The notes: generated from the sequence alone by a model not told the origin. 64,000 nucleotides of DNA from Odobenus rosmarus divergens (GCF_000321225.1 NW_004451655.1:205674-269673), one strand, 5' to 3'. Shown: positions 45,531 to 58,269, counted from the stretch's first letter. Translations and numbers: made by a program.

Positions 45531-46674
45531 AAATATTGGATTAACTTTTATTAAATTTCATACATACTGTGTTATAATACATCTTAGGTTTTTGCTACGT
45601 TTTTTAGAAATTGTCAAATATTTTGGTATTTCAAACATGTAATGTAAATGTTTGTTTGTGCAACAGCTTCTTGTAGCTCTGCTCAGCATGGTAACTGTTA
45701 ACATCTTTCTTTTCTTTCCATCTGTGAGGGAGAGCTACTGCATAAGCTATGCATAACTGATTTAATGATGGCCTAATGTAATTAATGCATTCACTAGTAA
45801 GATTTTCTAAATGAATATGACTTTTGTAATAAAATATGGCTGTGGATATATGAAGATCCCAATAAAATTATGAGTGTTCCTGAGTCATTAGAAGAGCTAT
45901 AGTAATCAACAAGAACCCTTAAGAAAACCTTCGTTATAGGTTACTGGTTTATGATGATTATTATTGTTTAACTACTTCATTTTAAGTCTTTTCACCAATC
46001 CCCGCCCCACTTCAATTGAAATTACAAAGCACTATTGAAAAAGGGGGAAAAGGTGCTTTGGTAGTTGAAACAGAGAAGAGGACGTTTCATATGCTGGTGA
46101 AATTAAACATTCTTTTTTTCTCCTGTAAGATATGTTCAAATGAGTTTATATTTGGGAAGAAAACAGTGAACCATAATTTGTCCTCATAAAAATATGGAAT
46201 TGCTTATGAAGACACAGAAGGTATTCCAAGCTTATCTGATTTTGTGTGCTAAGAGTTACAATTTAGATCAGGCCCTCGAACATTATGTGATTTAGATTTT
46301 GATTACCTAAGGACTATGAAGACTGCGGAGAGTATTCTTGCAGCTAGGACTGAATATAACATGGTTGACTTTGGCAACCTGAGTTCTACATTTTCACAAA
46401 GTGCTCCTGCTGGGGATAATCATATCAATTAGAGAAGTAGGGAAGTCACCCAACTATCTTCAAGGTGCCCTTGAAATGAGCAAAGAGAAAAACTTCACAT
46501 CAGTGACATTAGCTTCCTTATGACAACGGCTTATATACTAACAAATTGTCAAGAAAGCTATGTGAAAGCTCAAGAGATGTATGAGGCTCAGGAGTTAAAA
46601 CACATTGTTTCACTGGAACAGACAATAAGCAATAGGATACTAGCTAATGGTTGTAAATTAAATTTTGAGTATTT
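45531..46674. other. Unassigned sequence
   Basis: No gene or repeat recognised. Confidence 0.5.
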
Positions 46675-46920
46675 ATTGGTTTTTATTCATTCGTTAGCAG
46701 TATTTATCGAATGGTGCTTGATGCCAGAAACCATGCTAAACAGTGAATGCAGCAATGAATGAACTGACCGAGTCCCTATTCTGAAGTGTGTCAATAGACA
46801 ATAGATAAATTTATAACTCGCTAAGTGGTCCTAAGTGCTGCAAAGAAGATTAAAACCAAGTAAGGTGTTAAAGGAGTGAGAGTGGAGCCTATATATAGGA
46901 CAACATAATTAAGGGAAGCT
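46675..46920 (-). mobile_element. L2 LINE 3' end
   Basis: Antisense end: 'ttcattcgttagcagtattt', 'gcttgatgccagaaaccatg', 'cagcaatgaatgaactgacc', then 'gtcctaagtgctgcaaagaa'. The order is that of L2. Confidence 0.78.
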
Positions 46921-47054
46921 TGATTTTATAGGAAAAACTGAATTGCCAAATTCAAAATAACAGTGGGAACTGCAGATAAAATGCTACACACCGAAAACAA
47001 AAACTAATGATTAAAAGAGCAGTTGGAGAAGATTTAATACATGCTGTGTGTGTG

Positions 47055-47126
47055 GAGGGGGAGAAAAGCAGGGAGAGAGAGACAAAGACAGAAGGAGAGG
47101 GAGAGAGGCAGAGGTGGTAAGGGTGG
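47055..47126. repeat. Purine-rich (GA) tract
   Basis: About 70 bases of almost only G and A on the plus strand (gggagagagagacaaagac-like). Could adopt unusual helix forms; the minus-strand open frame over it is an artefact. Confidence 0.85.
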
Positions 47127-47278
47127 GGTGTGCTAAATTCACGGAGTAAATGTATTGCGAAAAATATCACTAAGTTGAAGATAACCTAGAGTATATAGAT
47201 GGAGTGAGCTCACTAAATATAAGTGCAATTAATAAGAATAGCCTCACTTTAAGATACAATGATAGTTCGCATTTATTG

Positions 47279-47303
47279 TGTGTATGTGTGTGTGTGTGTG
47301 TGT
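47279..47303. repeat. TG microsatellite
   Basis: About 12 TG units with one TA interruption. Confidence 0.9.
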
Positions 47304-47771
47304 CGTGTACTGTTTTCTGAGTGGGGTGTTAAGCTTTTGTTTTCAGTGTATCATTTCCTTCTCTCTCCTTATCCCCCTCATTATCAGTGATCTGTAAAAT
47401 CAATAGAAACATAGCTAAGACATGGAAGGATTCTGAGAATACACCTCCGCAGTGCCATGTATGAACATTGACCAGAAGTTACACCAGGCAACTTGGAAAT
47501 GGGTATAATGTGAGAAGGAAGAGTGAAAAAGAAGTGACCTAAATTAAATGCCAAAACAAGGGAAACAGAAGACCTTCTTCTTTTGGCTTAGTGTGAACGT
47601 GGAACATAAAGCAAATATCAAATGTTAATTGATGAAGAATACTTGAGCTAAAATTAATAAAAACTTGAATGAAAAAAGGCCACCTAATGCTGGAAAACAC
47701 TGGGTAGTGAAGTGAGACAGAACAAGCAACATACCTTAAAATGCTAAAATGCTCATGTTACAAAACTGGTT

Positions 47772-47781
47772 CTATTTATTT

Positions 47782-47821
<40 letters not shown>

Positions 47822-48108
47822 TTATGTTCAGTTAGCCAACATATAGTACATCATTAGTTTTTGATGTAATGTTCAACGATTCATTAGTTGCGTATAACAC
47901 CCAGTGCTCATCACCTCACATGCCCTTCTTAATACCCATCACCTGGTTACCCCATCCCCTGACGCCCCTCCCTTCTGTAACCCTTAGTTAGTTTCCCAGA
48001 GTCCAGAGTCTCTCATGGTTTGTCTCCCTCTCTCATTTCTTCCCATTCAGTTTTCCCTCCCTTCCCCGTGGTCCCATGAGCTATTCCTTATGTTCCACAT
48101 ATGAGTGA
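47772..48108 (-). mobile_element. L1 3' UTR with expanded TTTA tail and TSD
   Basis: Antisense 3' UTR ('gttagccaacatatagtaca', 'aacacccagtgctcatcacc', 'gttccacatatgagtg'). TSD aaaactggtt at 47762-47771 and 48109-48118. The A-tail has grown into about eleven TTTA units (47773-47821). Confidence 0.93.
47773..47821. repeat. TTTA microsatellite from the L1 tail
   Basis: About eleven TTTA units, one imperfect, at the tail of the minus-strand L1. Likely length-variable. Confidence 0.93.
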
Positions 48109-48149
48109 AAAACTGGTTTTAACAGGTATGCTTTTTGACTTTGATAGAG

Positions 48150-48960
48150 AAAGAGAAGTCTAAATAACTTAAAGGTAACAACAGAAAAACATCTATTTAA
48201 TCCCTAGAAAAAAAAGAAGCAAACTGACAGCATAAACAAGATATTAGAAGCTAAAAGACTCAAAGAGTGGAAATTGAACCACCTGGGAAAGAGAAACAAT
48301 AGAATAGGATGGCATTTTTAACAAAAAAAATGTAATTCAAGACAGGAATCATTAAAATGGACAAAGAGAAGGAAAAAACTTTAGTGTAATACAAAAGTAG
48401 TTTAGAAAACTTACAGAGAAGAAATGTAAATTGGTAAGTAAACTGCAAATATTTTTAATCTTGCCAGTAATCAATAATATGTGAACTAAGGCAAACAATT
48501 AAATATAATTAAAATTACCATGGTTAGTCTTGGTGTGAAGCACATAATTACTACTTGCTATCAACAAAGGCATAAAAGCATAAATACTCAAGGAATATAA
48601 TTTGATAGTTTTGTATTGAGAGCTTTAAAAATGTATTTTCAGTTGTTGAAGTAATTTTTCTTCTGAGAAGTTATCTTGTAAAAACATTAAACATATTCAG
48701 AATATTTTATGTAAAAATATATTCTCTGCTAAAGTAGTTACAATATTGAAAAATGGGCAATGATCCACGTGTCTAATCATTATCAATGTTGAGTTAATTT
48801 TGAGGTAGGAAAATGTTAAAATATAACCAACCATTGAAGTCATTCTTTTGTAGACTATCTTCTACTGTTGAGAGATCATTATGTAATATTAAGTAAAAAG
48901 ATGTGATCTAAAATTATATATAGATCATGATACTAATTTTATTTTATTTTTTTATGGTAC
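48150..48960 (+). mobile_element. Ancient L1/HAL1-like 3' fragment
   Basis: Sense text such as 'ttgccagtaatcaataatat', 'ttctgagaagttatcttgta', 'caatattgaaaaatgggcaa' and 'ttatgtaatattaagtaaaa' is in the right order for an ancient L1 ORF2 end. Very diverged. Confidence 0.6.
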
Positions 48961-50950
48961 TAATTTTAGATAACATATTTTAATAGCTTCAACACTGTAT
49001 ACAATTGATGAAAATTGTTCTTCTTTCGGTGGTAGGAAACTAACTGAATTTTATTTTCTCCTTAAATTTTTTTCTAAAATAGATAAAGCCAAAAACTTTG
49101 TAATCTAAAAGTTGTTATGAATATAAATAAAATGTATCACCCCCCACTAGATATCATAGTATTAAAGTGATACTAATGAAATCTTTCTCCAAATATGCAG
49201 ACCATTACAATGTCTTAATTGACAGGATCTTCTGCAACTCATGAGATAGCACCTTTTTAAACCAATGGAGGGGCTATTAGCAGAGTTCACAAGGTGTTAA
49301 ATGTAACACATAGGCCCTGAAACTGGAACAGAGCCAAGCTTTTGTAAAAATTTGACAAAAGTCCAAGTCAGTGTACTTGCTAACATCACGGGTTTTCTAA
49401 ATGAAGCCACTTGGAAGGCTCCTGGGAATCCTCTGAAATTGACCACTTGACATATTTTGTGCTATCAGCAGAATAGCTGTAAACTAAGGATTTTGAAACA
49501 TGTGATGACTTTTAAGTTTTTAGCACACTTATTAGAAGATGTCGCTATGCAGCTGTTATGGGTATTTAAGGAGCTGGGGAACATCCAGATCATAGCACTC
49601 TTCAAGGAAAATGACTTATTAAGAGGCTGTAGCAATAACAGCAGGTTGTTACAGCAATGCCCTTTTCCCATAGATCTCACAAAGGACCTACTTAATGTTA
49701 TTGGGCTCTGAGATGAGTAGGTGGAGAGGATGATTTCTCCATTTGCAAACAATAAAATTGTATCTCAAGAAGTACAGTAAGAATCAGGAAGTGATGTGGA
49801 GGACAAATTAAAACATGTCAATTTTCAATGCATATTATAATTGTGACTGTATACAGAGGAAAGAATGATCCCCCAAAGACAGAATAGGTTCATAAAGAGC
49901 TAGGTCTATTGCAGTATCGTGCACCATCCTGATTTATTGTCCTGTTATGGCATAATATTAAAAAAAATCAAGTTTTGGATTTGGGAATGACATGTGACAA
50001 AAATGCTATTTGTATCACTTATATAAGTGATAAAAATGATTTGGGGTCTTATTTATGAGATGAATTTGCAGAGAATTTTAAACTGGTTAAATAATCTTAT
50101 TTGGTGTATCACATTAAGGATCTAAGTCAACCTCAATGGACAGGGGATAATCTAGTTTTAAGTAGCAGAGTTTTATTGTTAGTTGCATTGTGTTAAAACC
50201 TTTTTATCATAATGTGAATGAGGCCTTAGATGACACGTAGAACAAATTATCAGGTGGCAGGAAACTAGAATGATAAAAACTACATGGATTGAGATCATCA
50301 GTATCTAAAAAGCCTCAAAGGGATGGAAAAGTGGAATAAGTATAACCAGATAAATTTTATTAGGGGGAATATGAAGATTTACACTTACATTAACCAAAAA
50401 TGTCTGTAAAAATAAAGATTAGCTAAATGGGAATGTATTGACTACATGTCTATTATCAGCCCAAAGTAAGATGTAGTAGCCAAAGCATTATCTACCACAT
50501 TTGTAGGCTGTCTAATGTGATAAAGCATAATGATTACAGTGATTTTAATAATAAAGTAACTAATCATAACTAAATTAGTCATGTTTTCATACATTTCTTC
50601 ACTTGCTGTTTAGAACAACACTGTGTGTTAGTGAATCAAATAGTTCAGGATCATCAGAGATTTCTCCTTATCATCTCTTGCTCATTTCACCTTTTAAGAC
50701 TAGGGAATATACTGGGCCTGTTCTCCTTATGTTAAGAGAACGAAAGATGATTTGTGAATAACTCAGGTTATGAGAGGTCAAGACTTCCATTCACAGTAAA
50801 TACAGTGAAAATGGTGTAATGGGAAAACACGTAGTGGATTTTCTGAAGGAAGTTCACACTTTATGGAAATGACGCACTGTTGGCTTTTAGGTGATACCTG
50901 TCCTAGCCCAGGCAATTATCTATTTGACCAGGATCCAGAACTCCATTTAG
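48961..50950. other. Unassigned AT-rich DNA
   Basis: Open frames of 84 and 95 codons overlap on opposite strands at 49457-49752 and match nothing known to me. No repeat recognised. Confidence 0.5.
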
Positions 50951-50963
50951 AAATCATAAATTA

Positions 50964-51164
50964 AGGGGACGCCTGGGTGGCTCAGTCAGTTATGCCCCCA
51001 ACTCTTGATTTTGGCTCAGGTTGTGATCTCAGGGTCGTGAGATCAAGCCCCCTGTTGGACTCTGCACTGAGCACAGAGTCTGCTTGAGATTTTCTCCTTC
51101 TCCCTCTGCCCCTCCCCCTGCTCACACGCTCTCTCTGTCTCTAAAATAAATAAAATCTTTACGA
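50964..51164 (+). mobile_element. Can-SINE with 13-bp TSD
   Basis: Head 'ggggacgcctgggtggctca', 'cttgattttggctcaggttg', 'gcacagagtctgcttgagat', CT region, 'aataaataaaatcttt' tail. TSD aaatcataaatta at 50951-50963 and 51165-51177, exact. Confidence 0.96.
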
Positions 51165-51245
51165 AAATCATAAATTAGGAAAACCATGCATAAAATAGGT
51201 GTTACTGAAAACTTGGGAGTGTCGAGAAGTATGAAAAACACATTT

Positions 51246-51425
51246 CTTGGAAAAGAAAATGCTAGCTGACACGACAAAAGGCTTTTCCAATACACAAAGG
51301 GATTAATACCTTCACTGACATCCTATTTCACTCAGGAAATTAAGACACGTATCTTAGAAAAGAAAATGCTTGCTGACATGACAAAATATTTCTAATATGC
51401 AATGTTTTTAATACCTACGGTGACC
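51246..51425. repeat. Imperfect direct duplication, ~75-bp units
   Basis: 51246-51320 and 51353-51425 share 'aaaagaaaatgct', 'gctgacacgacaaaa'-type and 'ttaatacct' blocks in the same order, 107 bp apart. Clear but diverged; it matches no repeat family known to me. Confidence 0.75.
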
Positions 51426-51429
51426 TGTA

Positions 51430-51885
51430 AAAACCCGTACAATCTGGCTCCTTTGTCTTCTCCACCTCCTGTCCTGTGACTTTCCCTCCTTCCTGCTCTG
51501 CTCTAGCCCACTGGCCTACTTGCTGTTTTCCGAGACAGACCGCACTAGCGAATAGCTCTTCTGAGGTACTCTTCTTTCAAAATGCCTCCCTGGTTTTCTC
51601 CGTCTTATTCAGGTTTGACCTCAAATATCCCCTCCTTAGGGAAACCTCTCAAATCACTTTTCATCCCCAATTCTGGATTCCTCTCCCCATTTCTGTGTCC
51701 TCCTTATTCCTCATCAACATATGGCACATTCTACATTGTTCTTACTTCTTTTGTTTTCTGTCATCCTCCCCTCCCTAGAGGGTAAGTCCAATGAATACAG
51801 AGATTTGTACCTGTTCTGTTCATTGATGTGTTTCTAGTGCTGATGATAGTTTTTTTCCTATACAGTATGTGGCTAATGCATATCT
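51430..51885 (+). mobile_element. L2 LINE 3' end
   Basis: Sense L2 3' region: 'gctctgctctagcccactgg', 'cttattcaggtttgacctca', 'ctccctagagggtaagtcca', 'tgtacctgttctgttcattg', ending 'ctaatgcatatctgtt'. The 100-codon open frame 51476-51778 is L2 3' noise, not a gene. Confidence 0.85.
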
Positions 51886-53495
51886 GTTATTAAATATAAT
51901 GTATAGGTATCTTTCATCCATATAGACAATATTACCATTCCGTTTCAGTAGTTCCATTTCAGAAAAGAGGCTATTTTTGTTTTTGTATTTTTGAATATTA
52001 ATAGTCAAGGATTAAGTTAAACAGATGGTATATTATGTAACCAGACATTATATGAGCAGCTGCTAAATTGAAATATATTGGACTTTACAATACTTTCAAT
52101 ATAATAAAAGCTCATGTGAAGATGTCTAATTCTATAGTAATATCCATAAATTACCAATCATTTTGAATTCATAGCTTTTATATTCTATTATTAACCAATA
52201 AAATGATAAGCATAAAATAAAACAGCAGGAGAGAATAAATGGAAATATTTAATTTGTATTAAACACTAAATTTCCAGCAATAAGTGAGACCTGAAACCAC
52301 GTGAATGGGAGAGACTCCTGGAATAAAAAAAAGCCCATAATTGATTTCAGAAAGCAATTGCATGTCCCCTGTGCCTCCAAGCTGTTTTTGTTTTTGTTTT
52401 CTCTCTCTCCCTCTTTTATCTCTACTACTGCATTTCAGAGATACTGCAGATATGGTTGGACCCACAGAGGAGGAGATGAGGGAGTGGACCAGCTATCATA
52501 TATTTTCGTTGTTGTTAGAACGCTCCTTTTACTGTTTTTATTTCTTCCCCCTTCTGCTCTTCTGCCTCTTGCTTGGTATGTCTCGCTTTCTGTCACAGGT
52601 ATTTCTCAGATTGTTGATGAGCCCATCTCTCTGAGCTCTCCAGCAGAGCCTTTGCAACATGAAAGTGAAATTGTTTAGGAAGATGAATGCATTAAAAGTA
52701 AGAAATGGCAGGCAGCCAAAGGGCTGTCCCAGAGTGACGGATGATAGGACATAAGGCGGTGGACCTTCTGTGAAAAAAGACAGGAAGCTAGACTTCTGTT
52801 ATCAAGCACCCAAGAGGCAAGGAAGGTGGTCCAGAATTTTCATATGAATTCCTGCTTCTCTGAGGAAAGTCACTAGTCTCACCACTCTGAAGATTTGCCA
52901 GTCATCCAACTCCAGAGACCTATCTCTGGTCCCCCTCTCTGTATCTCGCATTACCCTTACTGAGAGCCCCAGGCCTCTCTCCACTGGCAGCTCTGCCTTC
53001 CTCACTTCTAAGTTGCCTTTGGTTTGCTGCCATAAAGAAAGCACTTGCTGGGACCGTCTTTGCACTGGAGATCTTTTCTCAGAGTCATTTTGGCTCTGTA
53101 GGTCCCACAGACTAGTTGGATGGTTTATTTCTCGCTTCTGAGAGCACACAAATGAGGGCGGAGAACAAGGCTGGTATGTTGTTTCATCAACTTGTCATAG
53201 GTCAGAACAAGGCCGGGGTTCTCAGCTCGGGTGAACCATCTTGTCACTTTCTTTTTAACCATAATGGCTCAGTTGCAATGATCTGTAAATGCCTGTTTTC
53301 TGAGAAATTCCACCTTCAAATAAAAAAACACGCAAACCATAAAATCATCTGTGTCAGAAAATTTTCATGAAGAGAAATAGAGGAGGATAAGATGCTAGGG
53401 GGTGATGTTAATTTATATAAGTTGATCAGAGTTTTCTCTGAAAGGTGACGTTTGATGAGGGATCTCTGTTCCCACACTAGTAGATCATGTCCCAC
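51886..53495. other. Unassigned DNA, locally GC-richer
   Basis: Open frames of 125 (52301-52678, plus) and 115 codons (52802-53149, minus) are unrecognised and lack splice or start context. 52800-53150 is clearly more GC-rich than its flanks and may be a worn repeat or regulatory DNA. Confidence 0.4.
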
Positions 53496-53605
53496 TAGAG
53501 TGAGGGCACAGTCAGGGCAAGGATTTATTGTTCATCCCTATTCTAAACCTGGTGCCTAAAACAGTACTGACATAGATTGATGATCAAAAATAATTTGTTG
53601 AAAAA
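53496..53605 (+). mobile_element. L2 LINE 3' tail
   Basis: 'gagtgagggcacagtcaggg', 'ggatttattgttcatcccta' and 'aataatttgttga' follow the L2 tail order. Confidence 0.62.
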
Positions 53606-54799
53606 TTTTGGTAAATTAAGTAATATTCTCTCCAGCTTTCCCTTTTTAAAAACCACATGGGATTTGGTAAGGCATTAAAATATTCCTATTGAAATTGTTA
53701 ATTATATAGCCTCTTTCTGAAAGTTTAGTCCTCAGCCATCCAGATTGGCTAATTGGCACAGTTTATTACCCCAAAGATTCTTTTTTGATAAAAATAAAAA
53801 GGAAGCCACAGAAATGACACAGTCACACAATGGATACCATGAACGTGGAGGGAGCACTTTGCCTCTTCAGTTTAATTCATGTGATTGCGGATTTATTTCT
53901 TCTGCCTTTTAGCGGAGTGACTGTTTCTCCACTCATGATGTGACACAAAAATTCTTCCTTCAGTGAATCTCATTTTTCTCCTGAAACAGAAGGGGACTGT
54001 GGGTAGCAGATTCAAACCAACCTTTTCAGAATCTGCCTGTCGGATATGTGGCTTATATATAAAAGAGTAAAGCAAAGAATAATGGCAAAAAGGCACTCCG
54101 GGCCTTTACAGATTAATAGGTTTTTGAATCATTCACCTCCAAGTCTGCACTTCAGATTGACCTAGTTCAAAGTGGTCAAGGTGAAGCATTTCTGTTATAT
54201 ATATTTAAAATCCTATTTTGGTTTCAAAAGTAGTGATCAAAGGCATGGAGAAGAAAGCTGAACAAGACAGTAAGAGGGCTGGCAGATGAGAGTCAGAAAA
54301 ATAAAACTGAAATAAGTTTTAAGACCCAGGCAGGGCTTGATGATTTTGTTTTCCTAAGCACATAAATCAGATTAGTCTAAATTTGTCTTTGTGGATAAGT
54401 TATACTCATATTTTAAGCATAATTTATAAAATGAATTTGGAATAATTTATATCTGTTTCACCTTATTTCTTAGAATTGGTGTGTGCTACAGATAGCAGTT
54501 TGAACAGGAAGATGCTTTCTTTTTTGAGTTTAGAAAAATATAAAGTAAAATAGAAACAATAATTAGATGACATGCTTTGCGTAGCAAGAATGCATGTTAA
54601 TTTTTCTGTGTAGCTTTTCCTCACTCACCTCTGGGGGGCGCTAGACTCGCTGGTGCAGAATGCACCTTCCTAGGAGGAGGCAAGGAGCTAGCACAAATGC
54701 ACCTTCCAGACAGCCTCTGATTCCCATTCTTCTGTTGTGTTAGGGGACAGAAGCAGAAAAGAAATGGCCAAAAAAAATGATGTAGTTAAAGGACTGTAT
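53606..54799. other. Unassigned DNA
   Basis: No gene or repeat recognised, apart from a CTCF-like motif and a repeated aatgcaccttcc (54659-54670 and 54696-54707). Confidence 0.5.
54627..54643 (+). promoter_or_regulatory. CTCF-like binding motif
   Basis: cctctggggggcgcta matches the CTCF core CCACTAGGGGGCGCTA at 14 of 16 positions. It is a rare GC-rich island in AT-rich unique DNA. Binding is inferred from the motif only. Confidence 0.5.
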
Positions 54800-54814
54800 A
54801 GAATTTAGGCAGGG

Positions 54815-55008
54815 AGGGGCGCCTGGGTGGCTTAGTCGTTAAGCGTCTGCCTTCGGCTCAGGTTATGATCCCAGGGCCCTGGGATCCAGCTGCACGTTGG
54901 GCTCCCTGCTCGGCGGGAAGCCTGCTTCTCCCTCTCCCGCTGCCCCCTGCTTGTGTTCCATCTCTCCCTGTCAAATAAATAAATAAAATCTTTAAAAAAA
55001 AGAAAAAA
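54815..55008 (+). mobile_element. Can-SINE with TSD
   Basis: Head 'aggggcgcctgggtggctta', 'ctgccttcggctcaggttat', 'gggctccctgctcggcggga', A-rich tail. TSD agaatttaggc(a/g)g at 54800-54812 and 55009-55021 with one mismatch. CpG-rich, so fairly young. Confidence 0.96.
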
Positions 55009-55021
55009 AGAATTTAGGCGG

Positions 55022-55849
55022 AGAAAAATAGCATGTCAAGCACATAATTATGTAAACATGTAAGTGCATGCAAACACTCGGGCATTCACAAGGGTTTATA
55101 TTTCGAAATACGGCACCAACTCCTGTTGCTTTCCAAAGAGAAAACATACATACTATCAGATAATGTGGAGCAAATGACAAGATCAAAGATACGAGATTTT
55201 GATTTTTTTTGTAATATTTAAATTCTATCTTTGCTGTTCTATGTTTTCTGTTATCATGGTAAATTTTAATTCATCAATCTTATCCACTCATTGCTTGTTA
55301 CTACTTCATGTCCCATTTAAAAAATATGCCAATTGTTTATGAATTGCATAAATATACATATCCATACTATATGTAATCCATATGTATTAGTTATATATGT
55401 TTTACAGTGTTTAAATGATTCTTTAGAGTAATAGTTTTCTCTATTAGTTTTTCTCTATTTTTAAATGTGTTATAAATATAACTAATTTTAAGTGAAAGCA
55501 TACTTGGAATTTTAATTTGAAAATGGAAAATGTGGCCCTTCAGGTCTTCAGTATATTTCTCCTTTTTTACTAGGATTATGTAGATATGAATTGAATCAAA
55601 GAAATACAGATTTTAGGCCTTATTTTAAAAATGAGCTTCCTAAAGTGGACATTATCTCTTTTAGTCCATTAAACTAACAAAAATTAAGTGAATTAATATG
55701 TATGGCTCAATATTTATGTTTTTGAGCCCCCATACATAATTATGCCGTCATATATATGGAGTAAATTTTAGAAAGGAAGATATGAACTTTCTTAAATGAA
55801 AAAATAAAAAAACACATAGTGAAAGGCTTTATAACAGAAACCATCTCTG
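55022..55849. other. Unassigned AT-rich DNA
   Basis: No gene or repeat recognised. Confidence 0.5.
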
Positions 55850-57560
55850 TGGCCTGTACAAAAGAAAATACCTGAAATAAAGAGACGTTCAGAAAGGTTA
55901 AAAATAAAAGGCACGTGGAAAATACACAGCGGGGCGCCTGGGTGGCTCAGTTGGTTAAGCGACTGCCTTCGGCTCAGGTCGTGATCCTGGAGTCCTGGGA
56001 TCGAGTCCCACATCGGGCTCCCTGCTCAGCGGGGAGTCTGCTTCTCCCTCTAACCCTCCCACCTCTCATGTACTCTCTCTCTCTCTCATTCTCGCTCTCT
56101 CAAATAAATAAATAAATCTTAAAAAAAAAAATACACAGCGACCATTATCTAATCAGGCAGGATGTAAATCAGGCCAAAAAGTATTATTTAATAGAAAGAG
56201 GACCTTATAACACCAAAGGCAAAAATTCAGAATGAAAAAATTTCTTAATATCTATGTACTCAATAATACAACAATAACTGCATAAAAAAGAAAGTAATAA
56301 GATGCAAGAAGAATCAGAAAGAACCTCAACAATTCTAGAATTTAGCACATATCTCCCAGATCAAGACAGAAGCAGTAGAAAAACAATATTGGAAATGAGA
56401 CGGTGACAACATAATCATTAAGGTAGATCTCAGAGATTTATAGTGAGTTCCAAACTCCGACAATGAACAATGCACTCACACATGCAAGATATACAAATGC
56501 TTGCAATATATTATGCCATAAAGAAAATCTCCGTAAATATAAAAATGCAGAAATGATAAACATTCTCTGAACATAATGCAATAAAAGTAGACTCTACCCT
56601 CAAAGTCAAAGTAAATATCTATGTAATCAGAATTTAAAAGTAAATGAATACCAAACACCAAGAATTTAAGATACTAAAAAAATTGAACCAAAATAGTAAA
56701 TGGAAGAAACTTAGCATGAAAGCAGCACTTAATGTTATTGTTGACAAAGTAGAACTAATAAACAGCTGAATTGAACAACTTTTAAAAATCATGAAATAAA
56801 GCAATTATACAAAACAAAGGGGAGAAACCTGTATATACAAAGTAAGCCATGAAAAGGAGAAAATGGCCTCAGAAGAGAGGACGTTACAAAAATCACAAGA
56901 GACTTATGTGCATAATTGTATGCAAATAAATTTGAAAATCTAGATTAAATGTGTAACTTTCTGGGAAAATAAAATATGCCCCAGTTGAGATATACTCAAT
57001 AAAAATAGAAAGTTCAAACAGGGTAATTTCGTAGGAGAAACAGAAAAATGTGGCAGATCTCTCATGCATGAGAGCAATAGGCCCAAAATAGTTTCACAGG
57101 GGGATTCTGAAATACTTAAGCATTTTTTTAAAATCCAAATGCTACTTAAACTACTCAAGGGCATTGAAAATTAAGTAAAACTTTCAAAAATTTTCTATAG
57201 CAGGTGTAAGAATGGTGCCCAAACCTAAAAAATGTTAAGCACGAGAAAGAAAACTGTTGACCAACCTCATTTATGAAGAGCAGAGCAAAAATCTGAATAT
57301 CATTTAATCAAAAAGAAACCAAGAGTATATTAAAATTATGACACATTATAACCAAGTGGGGTTTGTTCTAGAAATGTTAAGGTAATTCAGGATTAGTAAA
57401 TCCATTAATCTATTTTACATTAATCTAATAGGAAAAAAACCCAGCAACACAGGATCATCTTACTAGAAGCTGAAAAGGAATTTGACAAAAGTCAAATCCC
57501 ATTCCTTAAATGAAAACACTCCATAAAATGAGAACAGATGGATTTTTACATGATGAAATA
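55850..57560 (+). mobile_element. Ancient L1/HAL1-like ORF2 fragment
   Basis: Sense order from the endonuclease ('gcaaaaattcagaatgaaaa', 'ctatgtactcaataatacaa') to RT ('aagctgaaaaggaatttgac'). Stops everywhere. Split by a near-consensus Can-SINE at 55932-56127. Confidence 0.72.
55932..56127 (+). mobile_element. Near-consensus Can-SINE with exact 13-bp TSD
   Basis: Intact head 'gggcgcctgggtggctcagt', 'gactgccttcggctcaggtc', 'atcgggctccctgctcagcg', CT region and (AAAT)n-A tail. TSD aaaatacacagcg at 55919-55931 and 56128-56140. It is the least diverged SINE in the window. Internal A/B-box-like RNA polymerase III promoter sequence is kept. Confidence 0.97.
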
Positions 57561-58269
57561 CAAATTAGCTTTTGAGCTCACATCTTGTTTTATAGAAGTT
57601 ATTAGATGTTTATCCAAAACTCCAAGAAAAGAGTAATCTATGATTTGCTTCTATTTCATATGCTTTTCTAAGTATCAGCCAGTGAAACAGACCAAGGAAA
57701 ACTATTAGAGGCGTGTAAGTTGAAAAGGAAGAGAGAAAAATCACACTTACTTTATTAGGGAGAAAGAGATGACTTCCGTCCCTGTACTTAGGTTTCTTTT
57801 TGATAAACTAGACGGAAGTCTTGCTACCACCAGATAAGATTCCCCGGGGAAGGCTGATGGGCAACGAGGAGAAGAGAGCAGCATGTTTAGGGCACAAGCC
57901 CTATTGTTACAGCAGCCTCACCCCTCTACCCATTACTGTGCCTTCCCTGCACAATCTCACAGTCACCTTGGGACGGTCACGTGGGTTTTACTCATTTGTA
58001 TCATTAAGTTAAAAAGCATGCTTCTGATATATTTTAGAATTATCAAATTAATCATGAATATGAGGCCTGTTAACAGACTGGTTAATATTCTTGGACTTCT
58101 GTGCATATTTGTTTTCATTTTTCATGCGTCCTAAGCTTCTAATTTCATCTGCCCTGCGATAGAGGTGACTCCCCCTATCATTCTATGTAGAGACCTAATC
58201 AAGAGACATTGTGGGCAAATACACGCATCCTAGAGAGGGTTTGGGAGAACATTTTTAAAAGAAGTAGAT
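57561..58269. other. Unassigned sequence
   Basis: No gene or repeat recognised. 57820-57990 is a little more GC-rich. Confidence 0.45.

Larger units (their letters stand above)
46921..47760. other. Unassigned DNA with simple repeats
   Basis: Contains a purine-rich tract and a TG repeat, listed separately. Otherwise nothing recognised. Confidence 0.5.

Noticed and set aside
55932..56127. tRNA gene
   Set aside because: The tRNA-Lys-like part belongs to a Can-SINE with A-tail and TSD; no cloverleaf-sized isolated tRNA was seen in the window.
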